Made by a program: the position numbers and the translations under genes. Positions 7,508 through 14,717 of a stretch of DNA of 26,922 nt are shown here, one piece after another. A model generated the notes under the pieces. That model saw nothing but the letters and a program-made list of their open reading frames with translations, was not told the origin of the DNA and did not search any database. This stretch comes from SSEF01 sp964604195 (lineage in GTDB: Bacteria; Patescibacteriota; Minisyncoccia; Moranbacterales; UBA1568), in assembly GCA_964604195.1 (NCBI GenBank), contig CAZRXW010000013.1, forward strand, positions 1-26,922, in the 5' to 3' direction. Numbering within the stretch: position 1 is the stretch's first letter; every line of letters begins with the position of its first letter.

Positions 7508-8512
7508 ATGACTACCTCTGAAACAAAAATTCATATCACTATCAACACTCCACCAGCTCCGCAAGTTCGCGTAGTTTTTATGGGAACACCAGCCTTTTCG
7601 GCGGAAATTCTAGAAACTCTTCTCCAGGCTCATTACAATATTGTCGGTGTAGTAACGAAGCCCGATCGACCAGTTGGACGAGAGCAAACTCTAGAGACCA
7701 GTCCCGTAAAAAATATCGCCGTTAGTCACAAGCTCCCTATTCTCCAACCAGAACGCCTCGATGCGGCAGCTCTCAAACAACTCAAAGAATGGAAACCGGA
7801 TCTTATTGTCGTTGTTGCCTATGGTAAACTCCTCCCTGAAACAGTCCTCAATTTACCTGGATTCGGCTGTGTTAATATCCACACCTCCTTGCTCCCTCGC
7901 TGGCGTGGTGCTTCACCTATCCAAAATGCTTTGCTCGCAGGAGATACTGAAACAGGCGTTAGTCTTATGCTTCTCGATAAGGGAATGGATACCGGACCAA
8001 TTATTGCCCAAAAATCATGTCCCATTGATCCAATGGAGAGATCGGATACTCTGACAGAAAAACTCACTGCCCTCAGTAAAGAGCTCCTCCTCGAAACCCT
8101 ACCGCTCTGGGTGAAACGTAAAATTACCGCTACTCCCCAACCCGGAGAAGGAGTGACACTCTGCCAACTCATTGAACGTGAGGATGGACGAATATTTTGG
8201 GATCTCACTGCTCCTGAGATTTATAATCGATACCGCGGACTCTATCCTTGGCCAGGTATTTTTACCTTCTGGAAAAAAGATGAGGATGATCTTATAAGAA
8301 TAAAACTTCACGAGATTGAATGTCAGAAAGTAAACCCAAGTACTCCCCGTCATGTTGGTGAAGTATTTGAAATTGGAGAAGATCTTGGGGTACAAACTGG
8401 CTCTGGCGTCATTCTCATCAAGTCATTACAGCTCGAAGGAAAAAACAAGGTATCGGCAGCCGAATTCTTACGTGGCAACCCCAAATGTGTTGGGAGTTTA
8501 CTCATATCCTAG
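7508..8512 (+). CDS. fmt: Methionyl-tRNA formyltransferase
   Basis: 334 residues. It formylates Met-tRNA(fMet) with 10-formyl-tetrahydrofolate for translation start. The N-terminal transferase domain shows VFMGTPAFS (23-31), the catalytic N123 and H125 in CVNIHTSLLPRWRG, the SLLPRWRGASPIQ signature (127-139) and D161 in GMDTGPI. The C-terminal OB-like domain covers about 215-334. About 18 residues precede the first conserved strand; no better internal start exists, because the next Met (M25) lies inside that strand. It begins 8 nt after def in the classic def-fmt pair. No Shine-Dalgarno is visible. Confidence 0.96.
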   Translation: MTTSETKIHITINTPPAPQVRVVFMGTPAFSAEILETLLQAHYNIVGVVTKPDRPVGREQTLETSPVKNIAVSHKLPILQPERLDAAALKQLKEWKPDLIVVVAYGKLLPETVLNLPGFGCVNIHTSLLPRWRGASPIQNALLAGDTETGVSLMLLDKGMDTGPIIAQKSCPIDPMERSDTLTEKLTALSKELLLETLPLWVKRKITATPQPGEGVTLCQLIEREDGRIFWDLTAPEIYNRYRGLYPWPGIFTFWKKDEDDLIRIKLHEIECQKVNPSTPRHVGEVFEIGEDLGVQTGSGVILIKSLQLEGKNKVSAAEFLRGNPKCVGSLLIS

Positions 8513-8521
8513 TCATCATCT

Positions 8522-9349
8522 ATGCCTCAAGATAGCCAGCATCGATCACTCGCTGTACTCCTTGGGTTCTTAGCTATCCTCGGGGTAGGAGGCTGGTACA
8601 TTGGTCGTCATTGGTTCCAAAAAGATACCTCAGAAAATCAATCTTCCTCCCCGGCAGCTGAAGTTGCTTTAACCGATTTACGTTTTTTTTCAGCCAAAGA
8701 AGTCTTGGCTCGCCTTTCTCGCAAGGAAGATATTCTTCTTCTCGATGTGCGCACGAAAGAAGATTATGACCTAGAACATATTGTAGATGCCATTTCTCTG
8801 CCAGCAGCCACCCTTTCTGCTTTTACCCCGGGAAGCAATCAACTGGCGGTAATTATTGGCAATTCTGAAGTACCCAATGAAACCCTAAAAGGCATTCACT
8901 TACTCTTCACTGAAAGAAAATTTCAATTTGGCTTCCTTCAAGGGACATTTGCGGATTGGCGCTATGCTGGTGGCAATACTATATCCTCTGGTAACCCAGA
9001 ATCATCATTTGATTATTCGAAAGTAATATTCATTGAAAACGACCAAGTACTCCCCCTCGCTCAAGAACTCGTTAGTCCACTCTTCTTGGATGTCAGAAAT
9101 GAAAGCTTATTCAAAACATCCCATCTCCCTGGGGCAATCAACATCCCTCTCGATCAGATGGAGCGTCGTCGTGCTGACATTCCTCGTCAAAAATCTATTT
9201 TTGTCTACGGTGCCAATGATTTCGAAAGCTACCAGGGAGGAGTACGACTCTTTGATCTCGGTTTCTTTGGCGCACGAGTTATTCGGGGCGGTTTTGCTGC
9301 CTGGCAAGAAAAGAAACTCCCTACTGAAACAGGAAAATCAGCACCCTAA
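8522..9349 (+). CDS. Membrane-anchored tandem rhodanese-like protein without catalytic cysteines
   Basis: 275 residues. Residues about 8-27 form one transmembrane segment near the N-terminus, so the rest is probably extracytoplasmic. Two rhodanese-like domains follow: about 55-150, with LLLDVRTKEDYDLEHI and a trailing F-x-x-W-R-Y-A-G-G, and about 175-268, with LFLDVRNESLFKTSHLPGAINIP and RGGFAAWQ. The active-site loops read IIGNSE (111-116) and VYGANDF (228-234), where active rhodaneses have a Cys, and the whole protein contains no cysteine. Sulfur transfer by the usual persulfide route is therefore not possible, so a binding or structural role is inferred. It starts 9 nt after fmt and ends at a terminator, so it is probably the last gene of the priA operon. 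Confidence 0.8.
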   Translation: MPQDSQHRSLAVLLGFLAILGVGGWYIGRHWFQKDTSENQSSSPAAEVALTDLRFFSAKEVLARLSRKEDILLLDVRTKEDYDLEHIVDAISLPAATLSAFTPGSNQLAVIIGNSEVPNETLKGIHLLFTERKFQFGFLQGTFADWRYAGGNTISSGNPESSFDYSKVIFIENDQVLPLAQELVSPLFLDVRNESLFKTSHLPGAINIPLDQMERRRADIPRQKSIFVYGANDFESYQGGVRLFDLGFFGARVIRGGFAAWQEKKLPTETGKSAP

Positions 9350-9370
9350 TCACATTCTCTCGGAAAAACA

Positions 9371-9405
9371 AAAAAGAGGAACCCTAAATTCCTCTTTTTC
9401 TTTTT
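9371..9405. terminator. Intrinsic terminator between two convergent units
   Basis: An 11-bp stem AAAAAGAGGAA (9371-9381) with TTCCTCTTTTT (9389-9399), 7-nt loop, followed by CTTTTT on the plus strand. On the minus strand the stem ends in TTTTT and is followed by GTTTTT. It serves the rhodanese gene (plus) and groES (minus). Confidence 0.85.
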
Positions 9406-9411
9406 ACCCTC

Positions 9412-9693
9412 TTACCCTTCGATAACTGCTAAGATATCTTTGTGATTTACCAAAACATACGGCTCACCAGTAATCTCAATTTCTTCACTAGAGCCATATC
9501 GTTTAAACACAACCCGCTCCCCTTTTTTAACCACTATATCTTTATCCGTACCAATAGCCACTACCTTTCCCTCCTGACGACGATCCTCACTGGCTGTTTC
9601 AGGAAGGTAAATGCCAGTAGCCGTCTTTTTTTCTGGACGAACTAATTGTACTAAAACATTTTCACCAAGTGGCCGAACATTCACTTTTGCCAT
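9412..9693 (-). CDS. groES: Co-chaperonin GroES
   Basis: 93 residues from the ATG at 9693 (MAKVNVRPLGENVLVQ). The frame could open 6 nt earlier at a TTG, but the ATG fits the family. GroES landmarks: N-terminal RPLGENVLV, a mobile loop with ATGIYLPETA, then GKVVAIG, VKKGERVVFKRYG, and the C-terminal VNHKDILAVI. It forms the heptameric lid on GroEL and helps protein folding in the cytosol. No groEL gene is next to it, which is unusual for most bacteria. A CIRCE operator and a sigma70 promoter lie directly upstream, so HrcA-type heat-shock repression is likely. It ends at a shared terminator. Confidence 0.96.
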   Translation of the reverse strand: MAKVNVRPLGENVLVQLVRPEKKTATGIYLPETASEDRRQEGKVVAIGTDKDIVVKKGERVVFKRYGSSEEIEITGEPYVLVNHKDILAVIEG

Positions 9694-9727
9694 AGTCAAA
9701 TACGTTACAATTTACCAGTACGAACCC

Positions 9728-9757
9728 AGTATATCGTCCTATTAGCAGTCATGTCAA
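9728..9757 (-). promoter_or_regulatory. groES promoter embedded in the CIRCE element
   Basis: On the minus strand TTGACA (9752-9757) lies inside the CIRCE spacer. After 18 nt comes TATACT (9728-9733). Transcription would start near 9721, leaving a leader of about 28 nt. Confidence 0.75.
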
Positions 9758-9768
9758 TAGAGTGCTAA
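9742..9768. promoter_or_regulatory. CIRCE operator (HrcA binding site)
   Basis: The plus strand reads TTAGCAGTC, 9 nt, GAGTGCTAA. It matches the CIRCE consensus TTAGCACTC-N9-GAGTGCTAA with a single mismatch. It overlaps the groES -35 box, which is how HrcA blocks transcription, and it also overlaps the stop codon (9765-9767) of the gene upstream. Confidence 0.93.
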
Positions 9769-10139
9769 TGCACTACTCGACGAAAGTACAGTTGATCAAG
9801 TTCCTGAAGCAGACTACCCGGCACAACGCCATCTTCAACGGCCGAAACCTGACTCAAAAAATAGATCTTCCTCGTAAAATTTCCTACTGGATCTTGATAA
9901 TTCATAATTTCCTGACGAAACCACTCACTTGCTACCTCTCCTTCTGGAGAGGTAAACCAACCCAGAGCAGCCGTCAGTTTTTCTTCAGTGGTACCAGAAA
10001 AACGACTCATAGCCCAGGCGAGTTGTAAAGTATTGGAACACTGTCTCTCCTCTTCCTCTGTGAGCTGATATTCATGAATATTCTCATTCTCACGTCTTGG
10101 TAATGGCGCCATTTTGAGGGAGGGAGGCAACTGTTCCAT
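9765..10139 (-). CDS. Hypothetical protein, 124 residues
   Basis: I do not recognise a family. The protein is soluble, with no signal peptide or membrane segment. It is acidic in the middle (LTEEEERQ) and looks mostly helical, with several tryptophans (AWAMSRF, LGWFTSPEGE, SEWFRQEIM). Its position between the S41 protease gene and groES, on the same strand, suggests it is transcribed with the protease, 26 nt upstream. Its stop codon lies inside the CIRCE element of groES. The frame has codon use like its neighbours and no overlapping better frame, so it is probably real. Confidence 0.65.
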   Translation of the reverse strand: MEQLPPSLKMAPLPRRENENIHEYQLTEEEERQCSNTLQLAWAMSRFSGTTEEKLTAALGWFTSPEGEVASEWFRQEIMNYQDPVGNFTRKIYFLSQVSAVEDGVVPGSLLQELDQLYFRRVVH

Positions 10140-10165
10140 ATAGTAAATCCTAGAAAGAGTTTACA

Positions 10166-11458
10166 CTAGTTATCAGCAACTAAAGCTTCCATTTCTTCTA
10201 AGGCCTTATCGAGTTGGGTATCCTTCTTACTCTCAGAATCATTGGCATCACGCTCAAAATTTACTTCTACGTCTGGCGTAATTCCAACATTATTAATAGC
10301 CTCACCTTTAGGTGTGAGCCAGTGAGCTACAGTAATTTTTACCGAGGTATCTCGCGAGACAGGGATGAGTTCCTGAACCGACCCCTTACCGAAAGATTTT
10401 TTTCCTACCAAACGAACATCATCACGATTATCCCGGAGTGCTCCTGCCAAAATCTCTGATGCACTAGCACTTCCTTCATTGATTAAAACAACCACTGGTA
10501 TCTGGCCAAGCTTTGGGGCACCACTCGTCTTTAGTTCTTTTCGAGATTTATCAGCGTGTTCTTCAATCACAGCAACACTTCCTGAAGGAAGAAAATGCCC
10601 AGCCAAGTCAACGGCTGTTCCCAAGAAACCACCAGGATTATTACGAAGATCAAGAATAATACCTTCTGGAGACTCAGCCAGAATTCTCCTCACCGCCGCA
10701 TCAAACTCTTGACTCGTATCATCACCAAATCGACTGAGACGAAGCACCGCTACAGAGTCACGCATTTCTAGCTTCACACTCTTCACAACGATGGTATCTC
10801 GTTCAATAGCAATCTCTCGTATTTCCTCTTCTCCCGCTCGAAAAATAGACAAAGTCACTTTTGTTCCCTTGGGTCCACGAATACGATCAACGGCTTCATC
10901 AAGACTAAAAGCGTTGGTTGGTTCACCATTGATTTTGAGCACTCGGTCACCAGCCAGTACACCCGCCGTTTGAGCTGGTGAGTCATCAAGTGGAGCAATA
11001 ACAGTCAACACTTCGTTTTTGATACCCATTTCAGCACCAATGCCATCAAAACTTCCTGACAAATCCTCCTTAAATTCCTGATTCTCTTTTGGACTAAAAA
11101 AAGTAGTATACGGATCCCCGGTAGCTGAGAGCATACCATCAATGGCTCCATAAAAAAGTGCCTTAGCATCGAGATGTTCACGATCAAGGTATTTTTCCTT
11201 GAGAAGATCCCATACTCGCCAAAACAATGTAAAATCTATCTCTCTATCTTTCGCCCCTTCAGTATTGAGAAAAACAGCTTCCTGAGGAGCAACGCCTGTT
11301 TCCGTCATAGTTGCACCATAACGACCTTTCTGATAACCGGCGTAAAATACAAACGCAAAAAGGCCCATCATCACTCCCACAAGAATGACACGACGGGAAC
11401 GTGAGACTTTTTCTTTTTGAGGAGAGTTGAGCGATTGAGGCTCTTCTTGATAATCCAT
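10166..11458 (-). CDS. C-terminal processing peptidase, S41 family, with PDZ domain
   Basis: About 430 residues from the ATG at 11458 (a TTG 9 nt earlier would overlap the upstream gene). Order: a short cytosolic N-tail, a membrane anchor (about 23-42, VILVGVMMGLFAFVFYAGY), a helical region, a PDZ domain (about 130-215, including GIGAEMG and AGDRVLKINGEP), then the S41 catalytic domain with DLRNNPGG, the nucleophile serine in EGSASASEI and the lysine base in SFGKGSVQE. Such proteases cut unfolded or envelope proteins at their C-terminus outside the cytoplasmic membrane. The gene starts 1 nt after the GT2 stop, so it belongs to the same transcript as the glycan arm. Both dyad residues are present, so it should be active. 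Confidence 0.93.
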   Translation of the reverse strand: MDYQEEPQSLNSPQKEKVSRSRRVILVGVMMGLFAFVFYAGYQKGRYGATMTETGVAPQEAVFLNTEGAKDREIDFTLFWRVWDLLKEKYLDREHLDAKALFYGAIDGMLSATGDPYTTFFSPKENQEFKEDLSGSFDGIGAEMGIKNEVLTVIAPLDDSPAQTAGVLAGDRVLKINGEPTNAFSLDEAVDRIRGPKGTKVTLSIFRAGEEEIREIAIERDTIVVKSVKLEMRDSVAVLRLSRFGDDTSQEFDAAVRRILAESPEGIILDLRNNPGGFLGTAVDLAGHFLPSGSVAVIEEHADKSRKELKTSGAPKLGQIPVVVLINEGSASASEILAGALRDNRDDVRLVGKKSFGKGSVQELIPVSRDTSVKITVAHWLTPKGEAINNVGITPDVEVNFERDANDSESKKDTQLDKALEEMEALVADN

Positions 11459-11459
11459 A

Positions 11460-12287
11460 CTATTCAACTCGAGGTAATGGTTTTCCCCGATATTTCATAA
11501 AATATTTTAGAGCACTCCCGATATGGTACCAGGTGAGACGATTCATGAGAAGAGAAAAGAAAAATCCTCCCCGAGCGCTCCCTTTGGCATGATAATGGTA
11601 GACAATAGCCTCGGGATAATAACAGACCTTTAGGCCTAGCTCCCAAAATCTGCGACACCAATCAACATCCTCCATATACATGAAAAACCTTGCGTCAAGT
11701 GGACCGACTTTTTCTGCCACTGTTTTTCGACAAAAGAGAGCTGAGCCGGTGAGCCAATCCACCATTTGAGGCGTGCGATGATCATAATCTTTCATGGTAA
11801 ACCAATCGAGATGGCGCTTTCCCCAATGAGTATATTTGAGCCAAGTGCGACGGTAGAGAATAGTCATAGGCCGGTAGTACCGCAAACAACTTTCTTGAAG
11901 GGAGCCATCAAAATTGAGTTGCTTTGGCCCGAGCAGTCCAATCTCAGAATGAGCATCGGCGTAAGCCAAGAGTTTTGGAATCGTGTCTGTCTCAACAATA
12001 ATATCGGCATTAATGAAAAATATATATTCCCCTTGGGCAGCTGCTACCGATTGATTAATGAGTCTTCCGTAACCAACATTGTCAACAAAAGGAAAGAAAC
12101 GTACCTCGGGAAATTCTTCCCGCATAAGCATTTCCGTTGCCTCTTCGGTAGCACTATCCACCAAGATAATCTCATAAGGAAAATCCACCTGAGCAAGATG
12201 TTTCTTCAAAGCCAAAAGAGCCAGACGAATAAGTTCTGGACTCTTATAGCTATTGATAGCAATAGAGACGCGTGGCCGAGAAGACAT
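11460..12287 (-). CDS. Glycosyltransferase family 2, rhamnosyltransferase-like
   Basis: About 275 residues from the ATG at 12287, which has GAGG 4 nt upstream, one of the few Shine-Dalgarno-like sites here. The GT-A fold is visible: N-terminal VSIAINSYKSPELI, then IILVDSATEEAT, NVGYGRLINQSVAAAQGEYIFF, the metal-binding N-A-D (about 95-97), G-P-K, a WLTGSALFCRK acceptor segment, and MEDVDWCRR, the ED catalytic region. This set is typical of WbbL/rhamnosyltransferase-type enzymes that add a sugar to a lipid-linked glycan at the inner membrane face. Donor and acceptor are unknown. It lies between the LCP gene and the S41 protease gene. Confidence 0.9.
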   Translation of the reverse strand: MSSRPRVSIAINSYKSPELIRLALLALKKHLAQVDFPYEIILVDSATEEATEMLMREEFPEVRFFPFVDNVGYGRLINQSVAAAQGEYIFFINADIIVETDTIPKLLAYADAHSEIGLLGPKQLNFDGSLQESCLRYYRPMTILYRRTWLKYTHWGKRHLDWFTMKDYDHRTPQMVDWLTGSALFCRKTVAEKVGPLDARFFMYMEDVDWCRRFWELGLKVCYYPEAIVYHYHAKGSARGGFFFSLLMNRLTWYHIGSALKYFMKYRGKPLPRVE

Positions 12288-12326
12288 GTACCTCAAGAAA
12301 AGGAGTAAACTCGTCTAGTCACCAAT

Positions 12327-13535
12327 CTAGGGTAGTGACTGGAACAGAGCTCTGATACGATCGTAATTATCACCACGTGGAAGAAGAATATAGCCTGCCT
12401 CCTTTGTTTCCGTCGGTGCATACAAAAGACCCTCCTCAGTATTCTCAAGTACCTTGTGCGTCACAGATGCCGAACTATTGGTCTGATAAAGTTCCAAAAG
12501 CCGCTTCATTTCCCAGGTCTCAAAATTGATCAGAACATTGTTTCCGAGACTATCCATGAATGCATTGATTTTTCCGAAGTCAGCAAGCGTACCAGCCGAA
12601 AGCGCTTTGGCTTTAATAGCATCAATGACGGTCTGTTGCCTTTTGGCTCGATCAAAGTCACTCGAAGTATAACGGGCACGAGCATAACAGAGTGCCTTCT
12701 CACCATTAAGCTGGTTTTCTCCAGCGGGCAATTTGAAATTCCCACCGCACTCCAGTGTCTCTGGATTTATTTTGGCATAGCAGAGAGGATACCGCTTTGG
12801 ATTGGCGTAATAAGTGCCATTTTTGCGCTGCACCCGCTTTACTTCATAATTTCCGGAGGGAATCGTGTACTTGATACCATCACAGCGCTGTTCGAGTCCA
12901 AGAAACTGAACGCTCTCTTCAAACGGCGCTTCTAGATTCACCGTGATACCCCCCAAGGCATTAACAAGATCCGTAAAACCTTTGAAGTTAATAACTACTC
13001 CGTAAGGAATATCGATACCAGCAATTTCACCTACAATTTTACGCATATCCTTGAGCCCCTCCCCGCGACCACGCTCTTCCCCAAGAGCATAGACGGCATT
13101 GATCTTGCGCTTTTCTGATCTATTTGGAACCGTGACATAGAGATCTCGTGGGATAGAAACCATGGATGCCTTGGTGGTATCCTGGGGATTCTTTTCATCT
13201 TTAGGGTGAAGAGAAACAACAATAATAGTATCGGCCAGTAGCCCTCCCCCAGCCACTCCTTCTCCGCGCATCCCTAAGAGAAGTATGTTGATGCGTCCAT
13301 TTTCCTCACCATGGAGCTGATCTTTTGCTCCGGGAAGGGATTTGGCCAGATTCTTGAATATACCGTCTTCACTCAAAGAAATTTTGTTGAATACAAAACC
13401 AGCCTTGACCGCAAAGGCTCCGGCAGCAATAAGCCCAAGTACACCAAAAAAAGCGAGGATTCGCCAAAATCGCTTACGATTTGGATGAATATCGGCAGGG
13501 TTATTTCCTACGGGAGGAACAGATAGAGATGGCAT
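12327..13535 (-). CDS. LytR-CpsA-Psr (LCP) family glycopolymer ligase
   Basis: 402 residues. A short proline-rich cytosolic tail leads to a transmembrane anchor (about 24-45), followed by the LCP domain. Signatures: INILLLGMRGEG, LLADTIIVVSLHP with the metal-binding Asp, SIPRDLYV with the arginine that holds the pyrophosphate, INAVYALG, ALGGITVNL, and the late block ARARYTSSDFDRAKRQQ, containing D and R residues of the active site. Family members move a polymer from undecaprenyl pyrophosphate onto peptidoglycan or other cell-surface acceptors. A Cys-containing insert (about 210-260) breaks the domain between the GGITVNL and LNGEKALCYAR blocks. It fits as the final attachment step for the glycan made by the adjacent GT and polymerase genes. 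Confidence 0.93.
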   Translation of the reverse strand: MPSLSVPPVGNNPADIHPNRKRFWRILAFFGVLGLIAAGAFAVKAGFVFNKISLSEDGIFKNLAKSLPGAKDQLHGEENGRINILLLGMRGEGVAGGGLLADTIIVVSLHPKDEKNPQDTTKASMVSIPRDLYVTVPNRSEKRKINAVYALGEERGRGEGLKDMRKIVGEIAGIDIPYGVVINFKGFTDLVNALGGITVNLEAPFEESVQFLGLEQRCDGIKYTIPSGNYEVKRVQRKNGTYYANPKRYPLCYAKINPETLECGGNFKLPAGENQLNGEKALCYARARYTSSDFDRAKRQQTVIDAIKAKALSAGTLADFGKINAFMDSLGNNVLINFETWEMKRLLELYQTNSSASVTHKVLENTEEGLLYAPTETKEAGYILLPRGDNYDRIRALFQSLP

Positions 13536-13541
13536 GTTGAT

Positions 13542-13550
13542 AGAATAACA
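13542..13550 (-). promoter_or_regulatory. Extended -10 box for a leaderless start of the LCP gene
   Basis: TGT-TATTCT, then ATCAAC, then ATG (13535) on the minus strand. Same spacing as at priA and the M23 gene. It suggests the LCP gene can be transcribed separately from the genes upstream. Confidence 0.45.
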
Positions 13551-13556
13551 GTGAAT

Positions 13557-14717
13557 TTAATGCTTGACTCCTGAGAGCGACTGGTATGCCTCACTCAAAA
13601 GCAAAGCACTCTTTTCCCAGTTATACAAAGCAAGACAACTCCGTCCGGCTTCTACCAGACGCTTCTTCCGAGCTTCATCAATAAGCAAACTATACAAGAC
13701 TTCTTTGCCATGAGCAAGATTCCCTGGGTCTATGTAAGCTATCGCCAGAGCGCCTACTTCTCGAAAAGGAGGAATATCTGAAGCAAGAACTGGCACTCCC
13801 GAAGCGAAGGCTTCCAAAAGAGGGATACCAAACCCCTCATAGAGAGACGGGAAAGCCAGGATCTCTGCGCTAGCAACTATCGCTCGCAACTCATCAATAT
13901 CAACATAGCCCGTAAAAATAATCCCCGACTGGTCATGAGAGTCAATTCGTTCATCAACATGATGACCCATGGGATTGCCCGTAAGTACAAGCCCTACCTC
14001 TTGTAGGCTAGCTGGTCGCTCCTTCCATAACTGAATGAGGTAAGGGATATTTTTCCGTGGTTGCATGGTCCCGGCAGCAACAATGTAACGCTTCGGGAGA
14101 TGGTATTTTTCCTGAACTTTCAGCCGGATCGCTCCATCGCTTTCCAAACGAAGCCATTCCTCCCCGACTGCATTAGGAACTACTCTTATTTTCCCTTTCA
14201 TGGCTGGGTAATACTCCTCTATCTCCACTCGAGTGAAATCAGAAGGGACAACCAAAAGATCAGAACGCTTCAGTGAACGAGGAATAAGCAGATTAAGAAA
14301 GAATCGATCCTTTGGAGCAATCCATTCTGGATGAGTCGCAAAAGATATATCATGTACATGGGTCACTAATTTTGTCTTCCGAGGAAGCCACAACGGAGCA
14401 ATATACTGGGTATGATAGATATCAACCGGCCGCCTCTGAAGTTCTCGCGGCAGGAGCCAGCCATTCCAGAAAAATCGATTGGACCCCCCAGAAAGCGATA
14501 CTATCTCCACATCATCACGCTCAGCACAATTGAGAAGCTCTTTCAGTCTTTGCAAAGATTCCTCATCAACAACATGAGTATAGAGACGGTATAAAAATCC
14601 TGACTCAGGAGAAGCAAGGAGGGCTCTGGCGAGATAACGAAACACCATCGAGTCACCAGTGCGCTCTTCGGTAACGAGCCTGACATCAATACCCACAATT
14701 CTTTTTTTAGACATCAT
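13557..14717 (-). CDS. Glycosyltransferase family 4 (GT-B)
   Basis: 386 residues. N-terminal acceptor half with GIDVRLVTEERTG; HDISFATHPEWI and VPSDFTRVEIEEYYP mark the hinge. The C-terminal donor half has VAAGTMQPRKNIPYLIQLW, a phosphate-binding lysine region, and the E-x7-E motif in FPSLYEGFGIPLLEAFASG. Such retaining enzymes often add mannose or a related sugar from a nucleotide donor to a lipid-linked glycan. The first codons are ATGATG; the first ATG overlaps the TGA stop of the polymerase-like gene upstream (ATGA), a sign of translational coupling. The sugar cannot be assigned. Confidence 0.92.
   Translation of the reverse strand: MMSKKRIVGIDVRLVTEERTGDSMVFRYLARALLASPESGFLYRLYTHVVDEESLQRLKELLNCAERDDVEIVSLSGGSNRFFWNGWLLPRELQRRPVDIYHTQYIAPLWLPRKTKLVTHVHDISFATHPEWIAPKDRFFLNLLIPRSLKRSDLLVVPSDFTRVEIEEYYPAMKGKIRVVPNAVGEEWLRLESDGAIRLKVQEKYHLPKRYIVAAGTMQPRKNIPYLIQLWKERPASLQEVGLVLTGNPMGHHVDERIDSHDQSGIIFTGYVDIDELRAIVASAEILAFPSLYEGFGIPLLEAFASGVPVLASDIPPFREVGALAIAYIDPGNLAHGKEVLYSLLIDEARKKRLVEAGRSCLALYNWEKSALLLSEAYQSLSGVKH

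Noticed and set aside
12317..12340. AGTCAC/GTGACT hairpin between the LCP and GT2 genes
   Set aside because: Only 6 bp, no T-run, and the stem runs into the end of the LCP gene.
14714..14717. TGA reassigned to glycine (code 25)
   Set aside because: TGA ends the polymerase-like gene right at its expected end and overlaps the next ATG; it also ends thpR.
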